This document shows, one piece after another, positions 1-12,559 of a stretch of DNA of 64,000 nucleotides. Position 1 is the first letter of the stretch. Each line of letters opens with the position of its first letter. The notes under the pieces were generated by a model. It searched no databases and had not been told where the DNA came from. It saw nothing but the letters and a program-made list of their open reading frames with translations. The DNA lies in assembly GCA_023231475.1 (NCBI GenBank), contig JALJEE010002436.1:1-64000 (forward strand), in the 5' to 3' direction. Source of the stretch: Seison nebaliae (Eukaryota; Rotifera; Pararotatoria; Seisonacea; Seisonidae). Position numbers and translations under genes: made by a program.

Positions 1-1337
1 GTAGATAGAATGTACGTACAAATTCAGACGACCAATGTATAGGAATTTCGCGAAACACTTGTTTTTCAAATTCCAGACTTCAAAATTTTTGTACGTAAAA
101 AATACATTTTGTTCGTGTTCGTTTCCCCAGCACTAATTAAAAAAACATATACATTAAAAATTGATTATATTGATAACGAGAGATTAAATGAAATAAATAA
201 AAAATTAAAAAATTCCCCTTCCTTAATTATTTATAAATTTGATTATCTGATTAATTTATTAAGAATGAAGAGATTTTAATTAACCTATACTTCCGATTAT
301 ATATCTAAAACGTTTATTCAAATATTTGAATTTTAACATGAAATAAATAATTTCCTAGAAGTTTAGGTAGTTTAGTGAAAATTTGTCATGACACTTAACG
401 TACATAAACATATTTTCAGAAGAAAATTGAATTAGAAAAAAATTTGTTGATAAGGGAAGGAATTATTTATAAGATGATAAAGAACTAACTATAATATGAT
501 GAGGTGAATGATGAGTTTCCAAATATGTTGCGGTGATTCAATGAGTAAGTTGCAAAGGAATCGAAAAGATGAAGAACAAATAGAATTCTGAGTTCAAACG
601 AAAGGAGTTTGGGGAAAAAATAGAGCTGGACCTAAGGAGGATGAGAAGACTCTCAGAAGTACAATGTACAAATAGAAAATAATCTGCTGATATGTTGATT
701 CAAAGCATCAAAGGGAAAAATGCGAAGATCTTCGAATGATGTCCTCTAACCATGTGAAGGAAATGGTATATAATGTAAATTCATTTTTAACATTAGTGAA
801 TAATATATGAGAGAGTAACTAGAAATAATTTGAGAATAGTAAAACGTTCATGTGAAATGAGATTGGAATATTCTTCGTACAGGGAAACCGAAATTACATC
901 ATTTCTTTATCATTCCAATCTCTGACATTTCACACAACCGATACGTCATTCTTAATATCATGTATATTAATTGATTTGTGATTATTAATTATTAATAATG
1001 TTCATTTTAAAGGCGAAGCTAAATATTTTCATAAAATATTTATTTTTTTCTCAACAATTTCAATTTACTTCCCATCTTTTTCACCATCGCCATTTCTTAC
1101 TATTGACTGTCCACGATTATTTAAAATATATTGATATTTTCTTTCATTCTGCTTACATCTCTTTTAATGAATTTTGTTCGTCGATTATGAAGAATTTAAA
1201 GAAAATTTTTATTAGAATGTCCAACAGTTCTACGAATCAATCGTAGTGAAATTATTCAAGAAACAATTATTTCGAGTATTTGAAATCCAAGAGAAGGAAT
1301 TAGAAGAAAATTTTAATCTCATATTAAAGATAAGCGA
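1..1337. other. non-coding upstream region
   Basis: AT-rich DNA with no convincing coding sequence on either strand. An 82-codon open frame at 998-1246 is Phe/His-rich, starts at no recognisable context and resembles no family, so I treat it as chance. The 3' part probably holds the promoter and 5' UTR of the acyltransferase gene that starts at 1338, but I see no defined motif. Confidence 0.5.
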
Positions 1338-3278
1338 ATGTCGAAAAACACAATGATTGAAGCGGATATGTTTGGTTTTGCTTTGATTGGATTAATCACC
1401 ACACCAATTATGAGTTTTTTTGCGTTAATTGTTTTATTGTCATGGTTCGGCATCTCTTTTGGCATTCGGAAGAAGTACGTGAAAATTCTATTGAGTATAT
1501 TCGAAGGCGCATCTGGTGTGAGTACGATAGGAAAGAATAATAGAAATTTGATGTCAAATCTGGTGAGAGAAAGCGAATCTCAATACGATTTGGAATATAC
1601 GAAACCAAAATCGTCAAAACTCGCCGATTCGACTGATAGTGGTCGATATTCGATGGGAGAGAAGACGAACAAACGTCATTCCACCAAGTCACCCAATGAG
1701 GGAGATGATAAACGGAAAGAAATTGTAAATGGAGAATCCGGTTCGAAATTTGAGAAATCTTCAAAAATTACACCCGTTTCTCTTTCAGGTTCCACTGATA
1801 ATTTGTGTCATGAAATTCAATTAACTCGTTTAGATGAGGGCAGTGATGGTAGTGAAAATGAAGAATTAGTTAAAAAGATCGATTTAGCTCATGCCATCGA
1901 TTTCTGTTGTGATGGAATTCAATCGATTGTTGACGATAATGTAACGAAACGATTTAATGCAGCAGGTCTCATTTTATTTTTCAAATATATTTTTTAAAAT
2001 TTTTTTTTAAAATTTTTCTTCATAGAATTGAGAACGTGGAATCTATTAACGAGAACGAACCATCAATACGAATATATTGGAATGGGAGTCAGTTTTCTTT
2101 GGTTCGTTGGATTCATTTTCAGATATTTAATTTTGTTACCATTCCGGTTCGTATTTTTTTTATTGTTACTTTTAATTTTCCAATTAAATTCCATAGAATG
2201 GTCATGTTTATCATCAGCGTTTCTTGGTTGATCATTACCACCACATTGATCGGTTATATTCCACACGGAAGGTTCACATTTTTAATTGAATGGAAATCGA
2301 TCGATGAATTTCTTCTTTGTTCAGATTAAAACAAAATTTCTTTTGGATCGTTAGTTTAACCATTCATCGATTGTTAGCTCGAGTCTTCACCGCTATCATC
2401 ACTCATCATAACAAGTTGGAATTGATGGATATTATTATTTAAATAGATCAATGAAATTATCATTCGTAGAGAGAATCGGGCAAAATCTGATGGAATTTGT
2501 GTGGCTAATCACACGTCACCAATCGATGTCATTATTTTGTCAACTGAAAATTGTTACGCTCTTGTCGGACAAGTTATTTGAATTATAAATTGGATATAAA
2601 TAAATGAAATTCTCATAGAAACATGGTGGTAGTTTAGGCATGTTACAACGAGCCATGTCTCGAGCGACGAATAATATTTGGTTCGAGAGATTGGAAGCAG
2701 CTGATCGACAAGCTGTAGCCAACAAATTGAGAGAACATGTGACGGGAGAGAATAATTTACCAATTCTAATCTTTCCTGAAGGAACATGTATCAATAATAC
2801 GACAGTGATGATGTTTAAGAAAGGTAGTTTCGAAATCGGTTGTACCATCTATCCCGCCACTATTAAATACGATCCGAGATTCGGTGATCCATTTTGGAAT
2901 AGTTCGAAACAATCTATGTTACAACATATTTTCGCCATGATGACCAGTTGGGCGATCGTTGTTGATGTTTATTATTTACCGCCAATGCAACGATTGTCTA
3001 CCGAGTCAGCAATCACATTTGCTAATCGAGTGAAAGAAGCGATAGCTAAAGAAGGTGGTTTCTGTTCGATTCCATGGTTTGTTTTTTTCTTTCATTCTAA
3101 TGATGATGATGATGATGATAGGGACGGAATGGTGAAACGTGTTCGTCCGAAAGAAACGTTAAAGAAAAAGATCCAAGACGATTTTTATGCTTCGTTACGT
3201 CGTCGATTAATTCCAAATGGAATTGATGATGATGATGAGGATGATGAATGTGAAAAGAGGAAAGGATCATCCATCTAA
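1338..3278 (+). CDS. glycerol-3-phosphate acyltransferase 3/4-like (ER membrane)
   Basis: Seven exons: 1338-1965, 2026-2146, 2197-2271, 2325-2414, 2470-2572, 2619-3076, 3122-3278; about 543 residues (human GPAT4 is 456). Acyltransferases of this family transfer an acyl-CoA chain to sn-glycerol-3-phosphate, the first step of glycerolipid synthesis at the ER. The two PlsC-type motifs are present: NHTSPID (HX4D catalytic motif, exon 5) and FPEGTC (exon 6), plus family-typical ATWNLLTRTN-like, KKGSFEIG and MMTSWAIV blocks. A hydrophobic segment lies near residues 10-35 and two more around the exon 2/3 region. All splice phases agree. The extra length is a Ser/Lys-rich low-complexity insertion at about residues 65-165. 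The last intron (3077-3121, 45 bp) is a multiple of three with no stop; splicing restores a conserved P-W-D-G junction. GPAT3 versus GPAT4 cannot be decided. Confidence 0.93.
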
Positions 3279-4065
3279 ACCGTTTTCGCGACAATTCACA
3301 TCTCTCAATATACATCTGGAGGATGATCGGGCTCTCATATCAAATTCCATCTTATCAACGTCTCTAACTTTCACAAATTCAAATTAATTCCAAAATAAAT
3401 GTTAATTCTATCAACTTTACTGTGTCATATTTCCATAAATCAATGGAGCAATCGTTTTCGTCGTCATCATTCTCTAACCATCATATTTTATCTCAACGAA
3501 CTTTATTTGCTAGTTTTCTTTCGTATTTCTCCTCTTGTTCCACGTCGGGGGGATAACTATTCGTTTAACAACACATTTTCTCTTTATTTAAACACACTCT
3601 TCAAAACCAACAACAAAATCTTTTATTTTTCGGTGAAATGATTTTAATTTTGAATAAGTCTTTTAATAATAATTTAATTAATTAATAAACGATCGAATGA
3701 TTATATCAATTTCATAATTCTATTAAATCATTATCTAAACTTGTTTAGGACACCAAACAACAAGATAATATTTATTTGAGAATATTTTTTTTCAAAACTT
3801 TTTTTATTATCGATTTTTGAGTATTATCATAAACAGTTGGATAATTGTCGATATCATACAATTTTTATTATCATAAATGAAATATGTCTCGAAATTGAAT
3901 ATGTTTGTATATAAAGAAAGATAGTTATAATCAAATGTTTATTGTTACAAAATATAAAATATTATACGGAAGTTCAATTGATTTGAACAATGTCGATGAA
4001 TTTATTGAAAATAATTAATAATAGATTACTTCTTCTGTAATTGAATTTGTCAATTAATTGTAAAT
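3279..4065. other. intergenic, includes GPAT-like 3' UTR
   Basis: No coding sequence seen. A perfect AATAAA at 3394-3399 lies about 115 bases after the acyltransferase stop. The rest is A/T-rich spacer before the next start codon at 4066. An 80-codon frame at 3399-3641 has no family resemblance and overlaps the presumed 3' end region. Confidence 0.5.
3394..3399 (+). terminator. candidate polyadenylation signal of GPAT-like gene
   Basis: Canonical AATAAA hexamer about 115 bases downstream of the stop codon. Position fits a short 3' UTR; no transcript evidence is available. Confidence 0.45.
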
Positions 4066-5525
4066 ATGATAAGCGAATTGATATTATTGTGGAGTTTGAC
4101 TCTACTCTCATGTATCCGAATAATACGATGTCGAATAGATTGCTATGATGACGTTAATCTGATTTATGATGGACAATCTTTAGATTTCGCTCGTTCATGC
4201 AAGAACAAACATACCATCAATCTCACATTAAATTCATTACCATCAACAAATATTTTAGATAATAGAAATTTGAAAAAACTCGAAACCTTACAACTGCATT
4301 TGGTTGACAGTATAACGGAAATTCCATTTTTTCTCTTTCGATGTCAACAACAAATTCAATTTATCGTGATAAGATCGAATAAGAAAATTGAACCAGTCGG
4401 TTTCTTCCCGAATGAAATGTACAAAATTTTAATTTTAGATTTGAGTGGAATTTTCGTAGACAATGCCGTTATTCGATATTCGATGTTCAAACGACTCATC
4501 AATTTAGAGCGATTGATTATTAGAGACACGTTTGATAGAAATGTGGTTATGCTCCCACCAAAACCAACATTCTGTTTGGATAAAACAAGAAGTGACCCGT
4601 TTACTTTTCGGCAATACATATTGCATATTTTAGTTGGAAATTATGAAAGTGGAGGTGCTGCACTTGGCAATTTTATTACTTGTATGCACTACCATGGAGT
4701 ATTTGAAGTACTCGATTATCCAATTATAAATAAGTATGATTGGAATTGGTGTAAAGGAGTATTGAGACAAGAATGCTTAGATGAGAAAAATGAAAATTAT
4801 ATCACAATCGTTCCACCACCAGAAAGAATTCGATTTAACACTCAACGTATAAAGACAAGTGTACCTCAACGGAAAACTGAAATCAATCCCGTATTATTAT
4901 CTGCGCTAAACTTTAGAATGATTCAAAATATTCCACATGATCTAGGTAAGAATTATAAATTATTCATTTTTCTTTTTTAAATTCGTTTAGCCATTTGTGA
5001 TGGTTCGGGATATGTACCACCAGATTACCAAGTACAAACCACCACCACTCCTACTTCCACTACTACAACAACCATAACTACAACAACTGTAACAACTACT
5101 ACTACAACAACAACTACTACAACTACGGTCAGTATAACAACCACTTCGGCTACTACGACCACCACTGTTTCAGTTTCAACGTTAGTTATAGTTTTATTAT
5201 ATTAAATCTTTCTACATCAACTTTTAGTACAACTTATACTGGTACTACGACAACTGAAATGACAACATCTACTTCGACCACTATAACGCGCCCTTCTACA
5301 CGTCCACCATTCACTCTACCGTTCAATTTCTTCGATAATATCAAGAAATTTACACCAAAACCATTAATTGTGGATATAAACGAATATACTATCGCCCCGT
5401 CTCCAGAACCGACAGCACATCATTTAACTGCTAAACGTCGACGAAGGTTAAGTTTACTGAAAACTTGGATTATGGATGACGACGATATAGAGAAGACTCT
5501 GAATGATTTTTATACGATAAAGTAA
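4066..5525 (+). CDS. secreted leucine-rich, Thr-rich mucin-like protein
   Basis: Three exons (4066-4945, 4991-5180, 5228-5525) with consistent phases give 455 residues. The N-terminus (about 1-22) is a hydrophobic signal peptide. Residues about 60-165 contain leucine-rich stretches such as LKKLETLQLHL and LINLERLIIRD, compatible with a few degenerate leucine-rich repeats; Cys pairs are scattered (for example CYDD, RSCKN, TFCLD, WCKG, QECLD). Residues about 305-390 are a nearly pure Thr run interrupted by Ser/Val/Ile, as in heavily O-glycosylated mucin or stalk regions. The C-terminus is basic (KRRRRLSL) followed by acidic residues, with no obvious transmembrane helix. I do not recognise an orthologue; a secreted or matrix-associated role is inference from architecture. 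The second intron lies inside the Thr-coding repeat, so its exact ends are less certain. Confidence 0.72.
5034..5180 (+). repeat. ACT/ACA Thr-codon repeat
   Basis: Imperfect ACN trinucleotide repeat encoding the Thr-rich stalk of the preceding gene, continuing across the intron into the exon starting at 5228. Both ACT, ACA and ACC codons are mixed, so selection at the protein level rather than simple slippage alone is plausible. Confidence 0.8.
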
Positions 5526-5718
5526 AGTTTTTAGTTTTAAAATTTGAAATTTGAGATTTGTTTTAGAAATAAATTAAAATTATCGAAATTTCGAATGAGC
5601 TTTAAAGAAACTATAAATTATTAATGAAAAATTGGAAGACTTTCTTTAATTTTCTTTTCAAATTTTTAGTTTTGTATTTATTAAATAAATTTTATATTCA
5701 AATTCGAATTGAAGTGAG

Positions 5719-7089
5719 ATGAACGAACAAACGTTGAGTTTAATCGACGCTCTCCCATATGTGGACAAGAGTTATGAAGATGCAGGTACGAGAGAAACGG
5801 CCGTTCAGATGATAGAAGACGAAATGAAAAGATTCAAAAAATCGAAGCATTATCTCAAAGGATTAATGGAATCGTTTGATATTCATGAATATGAAACGGA
5901 TAATTTACAAGAACAAATTCGACGAATTGAAGAGAATCGACCAAATGAATTGTTAAATATGAAACGATATGAATTACCAACTCCTTCCAAAATGGATGAT
6001 GAGAAACAATGGAAGAAAGTGGTGGACAATTCATATGCTCAATTAGGACATCAATCTAATCGTATTTTCAATTTGGAAATGTTGATGCATTTCGGTCCAT
6101 ATCAATGGCGTGAATATTGTGATTCACTCGATCAATTGCTCAAGAATGAAACGAGAAGAATGAATGATATTAATGAGAATATACAGAAAGTGAATTATCA
6201 ACGGAAGAAAAATCAAGAAGAAGCTCACGAACAATTAGAGAAACATGAGATGGAATGGGTACAGATGATAACAAATAATTTCCGATTAGAGACACATCTC
6301 AATCAATTGAAAATTGAATTGGCAAATGAATTGAGGAGAAAGAATAAATGTGAAGAATTATTGAAAGAACAGGAATTGGCGAAGAAGAAGAAAGAAATGT
6401 TAGAAGAAATTGAGAGAAATGAAGCGATTGAAAAAAGGAAAAAAGAAGCAAAAAAAGTTGAACTGATTCAGGAAGAATTGAAAGAAGGTGAATCATCTTC
6501 AAAACGTAAGAGAGAAAATGACAATAATAATGAGATGAAAAAACAAAAGATGGACACTGCTGAAATAAATGAAAATCAACAAATTAAAATAGATGATGAA
6601 ATTAAAATTATTGAAAAGAAAATCGAAGAAAATGAAGACGTAGAGATTATAGAAGAAAAAAATGAAAAAGTTGAAATTATCGAAAAAAATAAAAACATCG
6701 AAATTATTCAAAAGAAAACGGGAAAAAATGAAGACATTGAAATTATCGAAAAGAAAATTGAAAATGATGATGAAGTTGAAATTATTGAAGAAAAAAATGA
6801 AGAAATTGAAAAAGTTGAAGAGAAAATAGAAAAGGATAAAAATGTTGAATTTATAAAAGAAAAAAATGAAAAAATGGAAAATAGTGAAAAGAAAATTGAA
6901 AAAGATGAAGATGTTTTGGAAAAAGAAGAAACATTGGAGAAAGCCATAGAAATAAGCGAAAATCGAACGGTTCAATTAACTGAATCAGAACATGACACAA
7001 AATTAATCGAATCAAAACAAAACGCAGATTTATCAAAAATTAATGAAACGAATGATGAAATGGAAAAGGAGTGTAATGAAAGAGTCTAA
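5719..7089 (+). CDS. BCAS2: pre-mRNA-splicing factor BCAS2/SPF27 with long charged C-terminal extension
   Basis: Single exon, 456 residues. Residues 1 to about 215 match the BCAS2/SPF27 family: IDALPYVDKSYE at the start, YETDNL, the signature MKRYELPTP, and AQLGHQSNRIFNLE with the following coiled coil. BCAS2 is a core subunit of the Prp19/CDC5L (NineTeen) complex that activates the spliceosome. Family members are about 225 residues, so this protein is roughly twice as long. The extra half (about 225-456) is almost entirely Glu/Lys/Ile/Asn and contains degenerate repeats of the form (V/I)EIIEKK(I)EENED. A basic KRKREN motif near residue 263 could be a nuclear localisation signal. The tail is predicted coiled coil or disordered; its function is unknown. 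Start chosen as the first ATG, directly before the conserved N-terminus. Confidence 0.92.
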   Translation: MNEQTLSLIDALPYVDKSYEDAGTRETAVQMIEDEMKRFKKSKHYLKGLMESFDIHEYETDNLQEQIRRIEENRPNELLNMKRYELPTPSKMDDEKQWKKVVDNSYAQLGHQSNRIFNLEMLMHFGPYQWREYCDSLDQLLKNETRRMNDINENIQKVNYQRKKNQEEAHEQLEKHEMEWVQMITNNFRLETHLNQLKIELANELRRKNKCEELLKEQELAKKKKEMLEEIERNEAIEKRKKEAKKVELIQEELKEGESSSKRKRENDNNNEMKKQKMDTAEINENQQIKIDDEIKIIEKKIEENEDVEIIEEKNEKVEIIEKNKNIEIIQKKTGKNEDIEIIEKKIENDDEVEIIEEKNEEIEKVEEKIEKDKNVEFIKEKNEKMENSEKKIEKDEDVLEKEETLEKAIEISENRTVQLTESEHDTKLIESKQNADLSKINETNDEMEKECNERV

Positions 7090-7198
7090 AGATGAAAGAA
7101 TGGTAGAAACCAATAAGCGAATTGTCGAAGGACTATCAACGGTCGAACAGAAAACTGAAGATGTTATCCCTTTAAATCGTATATCACTGATTAAGTGA
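7076..7198 (+). other. +1-frame open continuation of the BCAS2 tail
   Basis: A 40-codon open frame beginning at an ATG overlapping the end of the BCAS2 frame runs to TGA at 7196-7198. Its composition (Glu/Lys/Val/Thr-rich) resembles the annotated tail. This could be a remnant of a longer tail cut off by a one-base indel, a sequencing error in a low-complexity region, or chance. No splice pair of normal size would join the frames. Confidence 0.3.
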
Positions 7199-7364
7199 AT
7201 TATTAATTAAATGATGTTTTATCAAAACTATAAATTGTTTCTTATTAAATTTGCTGTCAGAGATTTGTTAAGATACGAAAGAATAATATCTTTAAGTTAA
7301 TATTATAAACGATTTAAATGTTGGTTTGAGAAATCAATATATTTTACTGATCCTTGAGAGATCG

Positions 7365-7370
7365 AATAAA
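7365..7370 (+). terminator. candidate polyadenylation signal of BCAS2
   Basis: AATAAA about 275 bases after the BCAS2 stop, the first canonical hexamer downstream. Confidence 0.35.
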
Positions 7371-8020
7371 GTAAACTAACATTCATCTGTCTACTATCTG
7401 TTAGTGATGGTATTTGAAATGGAAAGATGGATTTGATTTTGTGAGATATGTTGACCTTTCTCAAATTCATCCATTTCAACTTAATTTATTAACAATGATA
7501 ACTGTTTTGATTAAAAATGAAATCGAATCAATTTGTTTTTGACGATTAAGAAATTTTTCGTTTTGATAATCATTTGAATAGGATCATTTTCTTTTTTTAA
7601 TGTTAAAATAACAAATTTTTCCCATTATCGACGTATTGGAAATTACAAGATTTTTAACGATCGCTTAATCGGCCAGTGTAGTAGGAAGAATAGAAATCGT
7701 ACGAAACGGTTTAGTCAAATGAAGAAATATAATTCGTTTTTTTTCACCCAAGAAAATTTAATTTAAATTTAAATTATTCGATTAGGGAAGCGGAATTTAT
7801 TCGTTTAATGAAAATTACCAATTAATTCTCATTTCCCGATAAAGTTTTCTTTTTGATGAATTTCGAACAAATCTTTCTTTTCCGTTGTAATTTTTTCCTG
7901 TTTGACAAACAAACATATTCATCAAACTTTTCGTAATGCATCGTACGTTGATGAGAACAGTATATTCGAAAATTGTCATTTCAACATCGACATCGTTCCG
8001 CATTTCAACGAAGAAAGAGA

Positions 8021-8044
8021 GACATAAAGAGAGAGAGAGAGAGA
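8021..8044. repeat. GA dinucleotide microsatellite
   Basis: Short interrupted run of GA in a purine-rich stretch within the gene-poor region. Confidence 0.75.
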
Positions 8045-10412
8045 TAAATAGAAGAGAAAGAGAAGAGAGTTTGTGCGAAGAAGGGCATAGGATTTATGGC
8101 ATAGATTTCGAATGAATGAAGGAAACTATGAATGGGAACAAAAGAAATCTCCCAATAAATAAGCGGACATGGTGTAATGTAAGATAGTCGGGACGATGCG
8201 TTTACAATCCGATCTGTACGATGGTTTTTGGGGTTGGGTGTAAATGGTACGAATGTGTGGGATGAATGGATGGATGGATTGATGTATGGATAATCGTAAT
8301 AAATGGATATTATGTGACAGTTATGTATATGTGGGACTAGATTTGTTGTTTATGTAAAAATTTCAATGAAATGTTGTTGAAGAGAAAAATAAATTGGTAG
8401 AAAATGGTGGGGCGTTAATCGTAAAATATTAGAGGTAATTTGTTAGGAAACAAAACTTTCTTGCCTTACCGTTAGACAATAAACACTTAATGAACAATGA
8501 TGCGTCTGAAATAAATATGAATTTCCTCTGATTTTCGTCCGCGTTAATAGACAATAAAAATATTGTGCAACAAACACAATTTGTTGGTTAATCTTCTTTA
8601 GTTGAACGGTCGTCCCAATTGAAAGTTGGAAAAAAGAATGTTTGAGTGGTGGGCAAATTCAGTTACATAACGTCGAATTTTTTTTGGAATTTAATCATTC
8701 CTTTCTTAAATATTCTGCCAATTACGAATCTATTTTCATTAGTTGGAATTGTTGGATAGAATTCTTCGTCTGTCAAGTCTTCTTGAAATGTTAAGTAGCT
8801 GCCACTAATTTCCATCTCTGTTGCCCCTCACAATTCCACTACTTCTTTCTTTTTATAGTTTCTTCATTCAAATACTTTCCTTACCTGTTATTAAACGTGT
8901 ATTTTCTTTTTTAATTGCTATTCTCATTTCTTTTCTTCATTTCACTTCTTAACTCTACATTCGAATTTCGAAATCCTTTTTTATCATTCCATTCAATTGG
9001 AGATTTCCAATGAGAATTTTAAATTAATCTCGTTACAGGAAACGATAATTACTGGTGTGAGAATAGTTGTCCCCGTAGCAGGATAAAACTCGGCTCATGT
9101 ATTGGTTAGTAGGAAATTGACTTCGACTAATTTTTCTTGCTTTCTCCAACTCTGATACTTCCTCATGCGATCCGTTAGAAGACAAACGAAATAGTTGGCA
9201 GGTAAAGGTAAGTTGGGAAAGAAAGAAGGGATTAATAGTCGTTTCTCCTAATCGAATAGGAAGCAAGTTTCGTGTAAAACTATCGTCGATTGAAATGTCA
9301 TTTGATAATGGAAATAATATGTTGCATATTAACCGAATTGATATTGATATGAGGAGGGAGAAGTATTTTTCGAAATCTTAATTGGTATATCAATCGGATT
9401 AATATGTTTCGTAATGAATTATTCGGTATTTGATGGAGAGCGAGAGATAATAATTCTAAATTGTCACCGACATCACCTTCGTTCATCTGCTCTTCTTTCA
9501 CATTTAATTAGTGGAAGAGAGAGAGTTAGTAGAAATTGTACTGTAGAATGCTTAATTCAAGAATAATATTATTCCCCAAAGATTTATTGAAGAACGATAA
9601 CAATATTCGCATGTCGACGAATGATATGAAGCAGCAGTAATCTCGTTGGAAATGAGCAAACTTTCATTCCGTCACCATTCTTCTAACAATCCACTTTTTC
9701 CCAGTTTTCTTTTTCGTATAATGTCACCATTGTTATGTTGTCACATGATTATTATTCTTTTTGGAATAATGTTCACAGATTAATCTCGTAATCTTCAAAT
9801 TGTTAACAATTGAATGAAGCAACGACATTCGAATCATCCCATCAATTTTCAAATAGTTCATTTTCTGATTTGATGATGTGATAAGAAATTTCAACATTAT
9901 CACCCATATAGTTTTTTTTAATGAAAGAAAAAAGTACAAACGTTCCCTATTAGAAGTGCGAAGTAACTTGGATTAATGAATAATTCGAATGACTAACTGA
10001 TTATTTTAGTGATGATACTTATCGGGGGAGATATTTAATGTTAACTGAGAATTGCATATGTAGTCATTTTGATGATGTAACCTTCACGAATTATTTTATG
10101 ATAATATTCATTTAATGATTCTATAATTGAAGCCAGAAAGTTTTTTTTCGTAAGAATTTCTTCTTTTCTACTATTATTCTCATTCTCTCACTTAACAGGT
10201 AGTCGTGTGTAAATATATTTTCGTTAAACAGTTCATCATAATCATCACCGTTACTTCTCATTCGATGATCATGAACATCATCGTTATATTTATGGGGGGC
10301 GAACACAACAATCGATAATTAAGTGAAAGACAATGAATAGAGAATTTATTGTGAGAATCGTATGAATCATAATGAAATCGATCTTAAATCATTCATTCAT
10401 TCTCGACTGAAT

Positions 10413-10449
10413 CATCCATCCATCCATCCATCCATCCATCCATCCATCT
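10413..10449. repeat. ATCC tetranucleotide microsatellite
   Basis: About nine tandem copies of ATCC in non-coding sequence; likely length-polymorphic. Confidence 0.9.
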
Positions 10450-12537
10450 ATTCTTCGTCTCACCTTTGACATTTCTTCCTACTGTCTTAGGATTCTAACT
10501 GATTTATTATCATTCTCATGAAAGGAAAGCAATCGAACCAATATGACTGTTCGCTAAGCAACAATCGTTGGTGTCTTCTTCATAAATATATCTCCTCGTC
10601 TCTCACTCGAGAGAGGGACCTGTGAATTTACTGGTAGATACGTATAAAGAATCATCTGCGATGATTTCTTATATCACACTCAATTATGTTGATATTCACA
10701 TAATTCTTTTAATTGATATCTTTTCGTTTTTGATGAAATCGTATCTTGACTAAATTCATCAGCTTATTCACCAGTGAAGGTGATCGCTCACGATCACATG
10801 AGATAATAGTTTGAATTGAATATTCAGATTAGAAGATAGTTCGTTTCGATTCTCTCATTTCGAGCAGTCTCAAGCACCATAGACGGAAAAGGAACAAATA
10901 ATAAAGGCAAACATTTGTGGGAATTCTTTTTGTGTTTATTTGACAGGTGTAAATCGGACAAATGTTAAAACGTTTTTAATGCGATTTCCAATTCTCCAGT
11001 CTACTAATTCTCCACGGTTGAAATAGAGAAGAAAAGTCGAATTGACTTCAACAACTTCTGATTATAGAGAGATCAATTTGAGGGAGAATCAATCCCAATT
11101 TAAATTATTGTCAACAGATGAACGAGTGAGGGAATTACTCGTAAATCGTATTAAATGTAGCGCTAGACTCGCGAACGATGTCCTGGAAGGTATAGGAAGT
11201 AAGTATTAGGTGATGTTAGGTGACGATAATAACGGTATCAACCTTTATTGTTGTTCCTTGTGTAATAGGTAGAATTGAAACAATTATTTTGTTTGATGAA
11301 GAATTAGATGGAGAAGTTGCGAGTGAATTGAATGAATTTATTGATATTCCTCTAGACACATATCATTGACTTATTGCATTTTGTGAAAAGTTAATTGGAT
11401 TAATGTTGAACTGAACAGAGGAAATCAATCGAATAAATAGGAAGAATACAACAATTCACATCGAATTCATGCCAATTCGTACTTTTTTCTTATATACAAT
11501 TCAACTAATATTCGGTGTAGTCGATTTCATTATTCGTATATTGAATAATACTTCATTCTCTTGTTGTTATTGTTATTGTTGTTGTTGTTGTCGTCGTAGT
11601 ATTAGGAGAGATGTCGACGGGGTAAGGAAGATTGATTCGAACGAGGACATTGTCGTAAGAAAATTGTTTTATTTACTATTCAATTCATTAAAACGGAAGA
11701 GAATGATGAATATGAAGGAAAAATTGAAATGACAAATTGGAGGCAAATAAAGAATTATCAAACAAATTAATAATGTACAATGCTTCCTTTCTTCTGTCTA
11801 ATCGAATTATATTGATTCAATTGATGGAATAAGAGGTAGTCATTTGGTCAATGTCATTGCCAAAGAAAATTCTCTACAAATTATCTTACGTAACGTTATC
11901 GCTTGATGATATTGTGGATTGGCGGAATGCGTCGGATAATTCCATAACAAATAAATGGCACAATGTTTTCGGCGAAGCTACTCTCCCGCTAATCACATGC
12001 AATTATCTCCTTTATTAAGAGAAGATTTATGAATAGAAGAATAATTATTCCCATCCTTCTCCTCATTTTAACTGTTGGATGTTTCTCCAATTCTTATTTG
12101 TCCTATTTTGTTTACTCAATTTCATTCTCATTATTTTCCAGTTAAAAAAACCTTAAGGTGTATCTAATTTAGTCTTTGGCTATTTTTTTTCCTATCCTTC
12201 TCCATTTACCTTTTTGCCACCCACATTTTTTGTTTCTGTAACAAATACGTAAATAAGTGCGAATACTTTTCTCCGATTCCATTTAATCTAATAGACTAAT
12301 AATAATCTCTTCTTTTCTACTGAAATTCCATTGGAATGAATAAGAAATTCTTTAATTTCTTTATTACTCTTAATCTACCACTAGTTGCATGTATTCGACC
12401 ATTCAATAACATCCGAATTCAATTCAACTAACTCTCCAGCGAATTGAGCTGAATATTGAGAATATTTTCTTTCTTTTCATAAAAATAAACTTCATCATTT
12501 CTCCACCATCACAATAAGGAGAGAAAGAAAAGGTAAT

Positions 12538-12559
12538 GAGGAGGAGGAGGAGGAGGAGA
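12538..12559. repeat. GGA trinucleotide microsatellite
   Basis: About seven copies of GAG/GGA in non-coding sequence. Confidence 0.85.

Noticed and set aside
998-1246. 82-codon open frame upstream of GPAT-like gene
   Set aside because: Phe/His-rich translation of A/T-rich DNA, no family resemblance, no splice partner.
6499-6975. 158-codon minus-strand frame under the BCAS2 tail
   Set aside because: Pure Phe/Ile/Asn mirror of the GAA/AAA-rich sense codons; a shadow of the low-complexity tail.
11469-11732. 87-codon frame with a Cys run
   Set aside because: The Cys run is the translation of a GTT/TGT repeat; no domain or start context.
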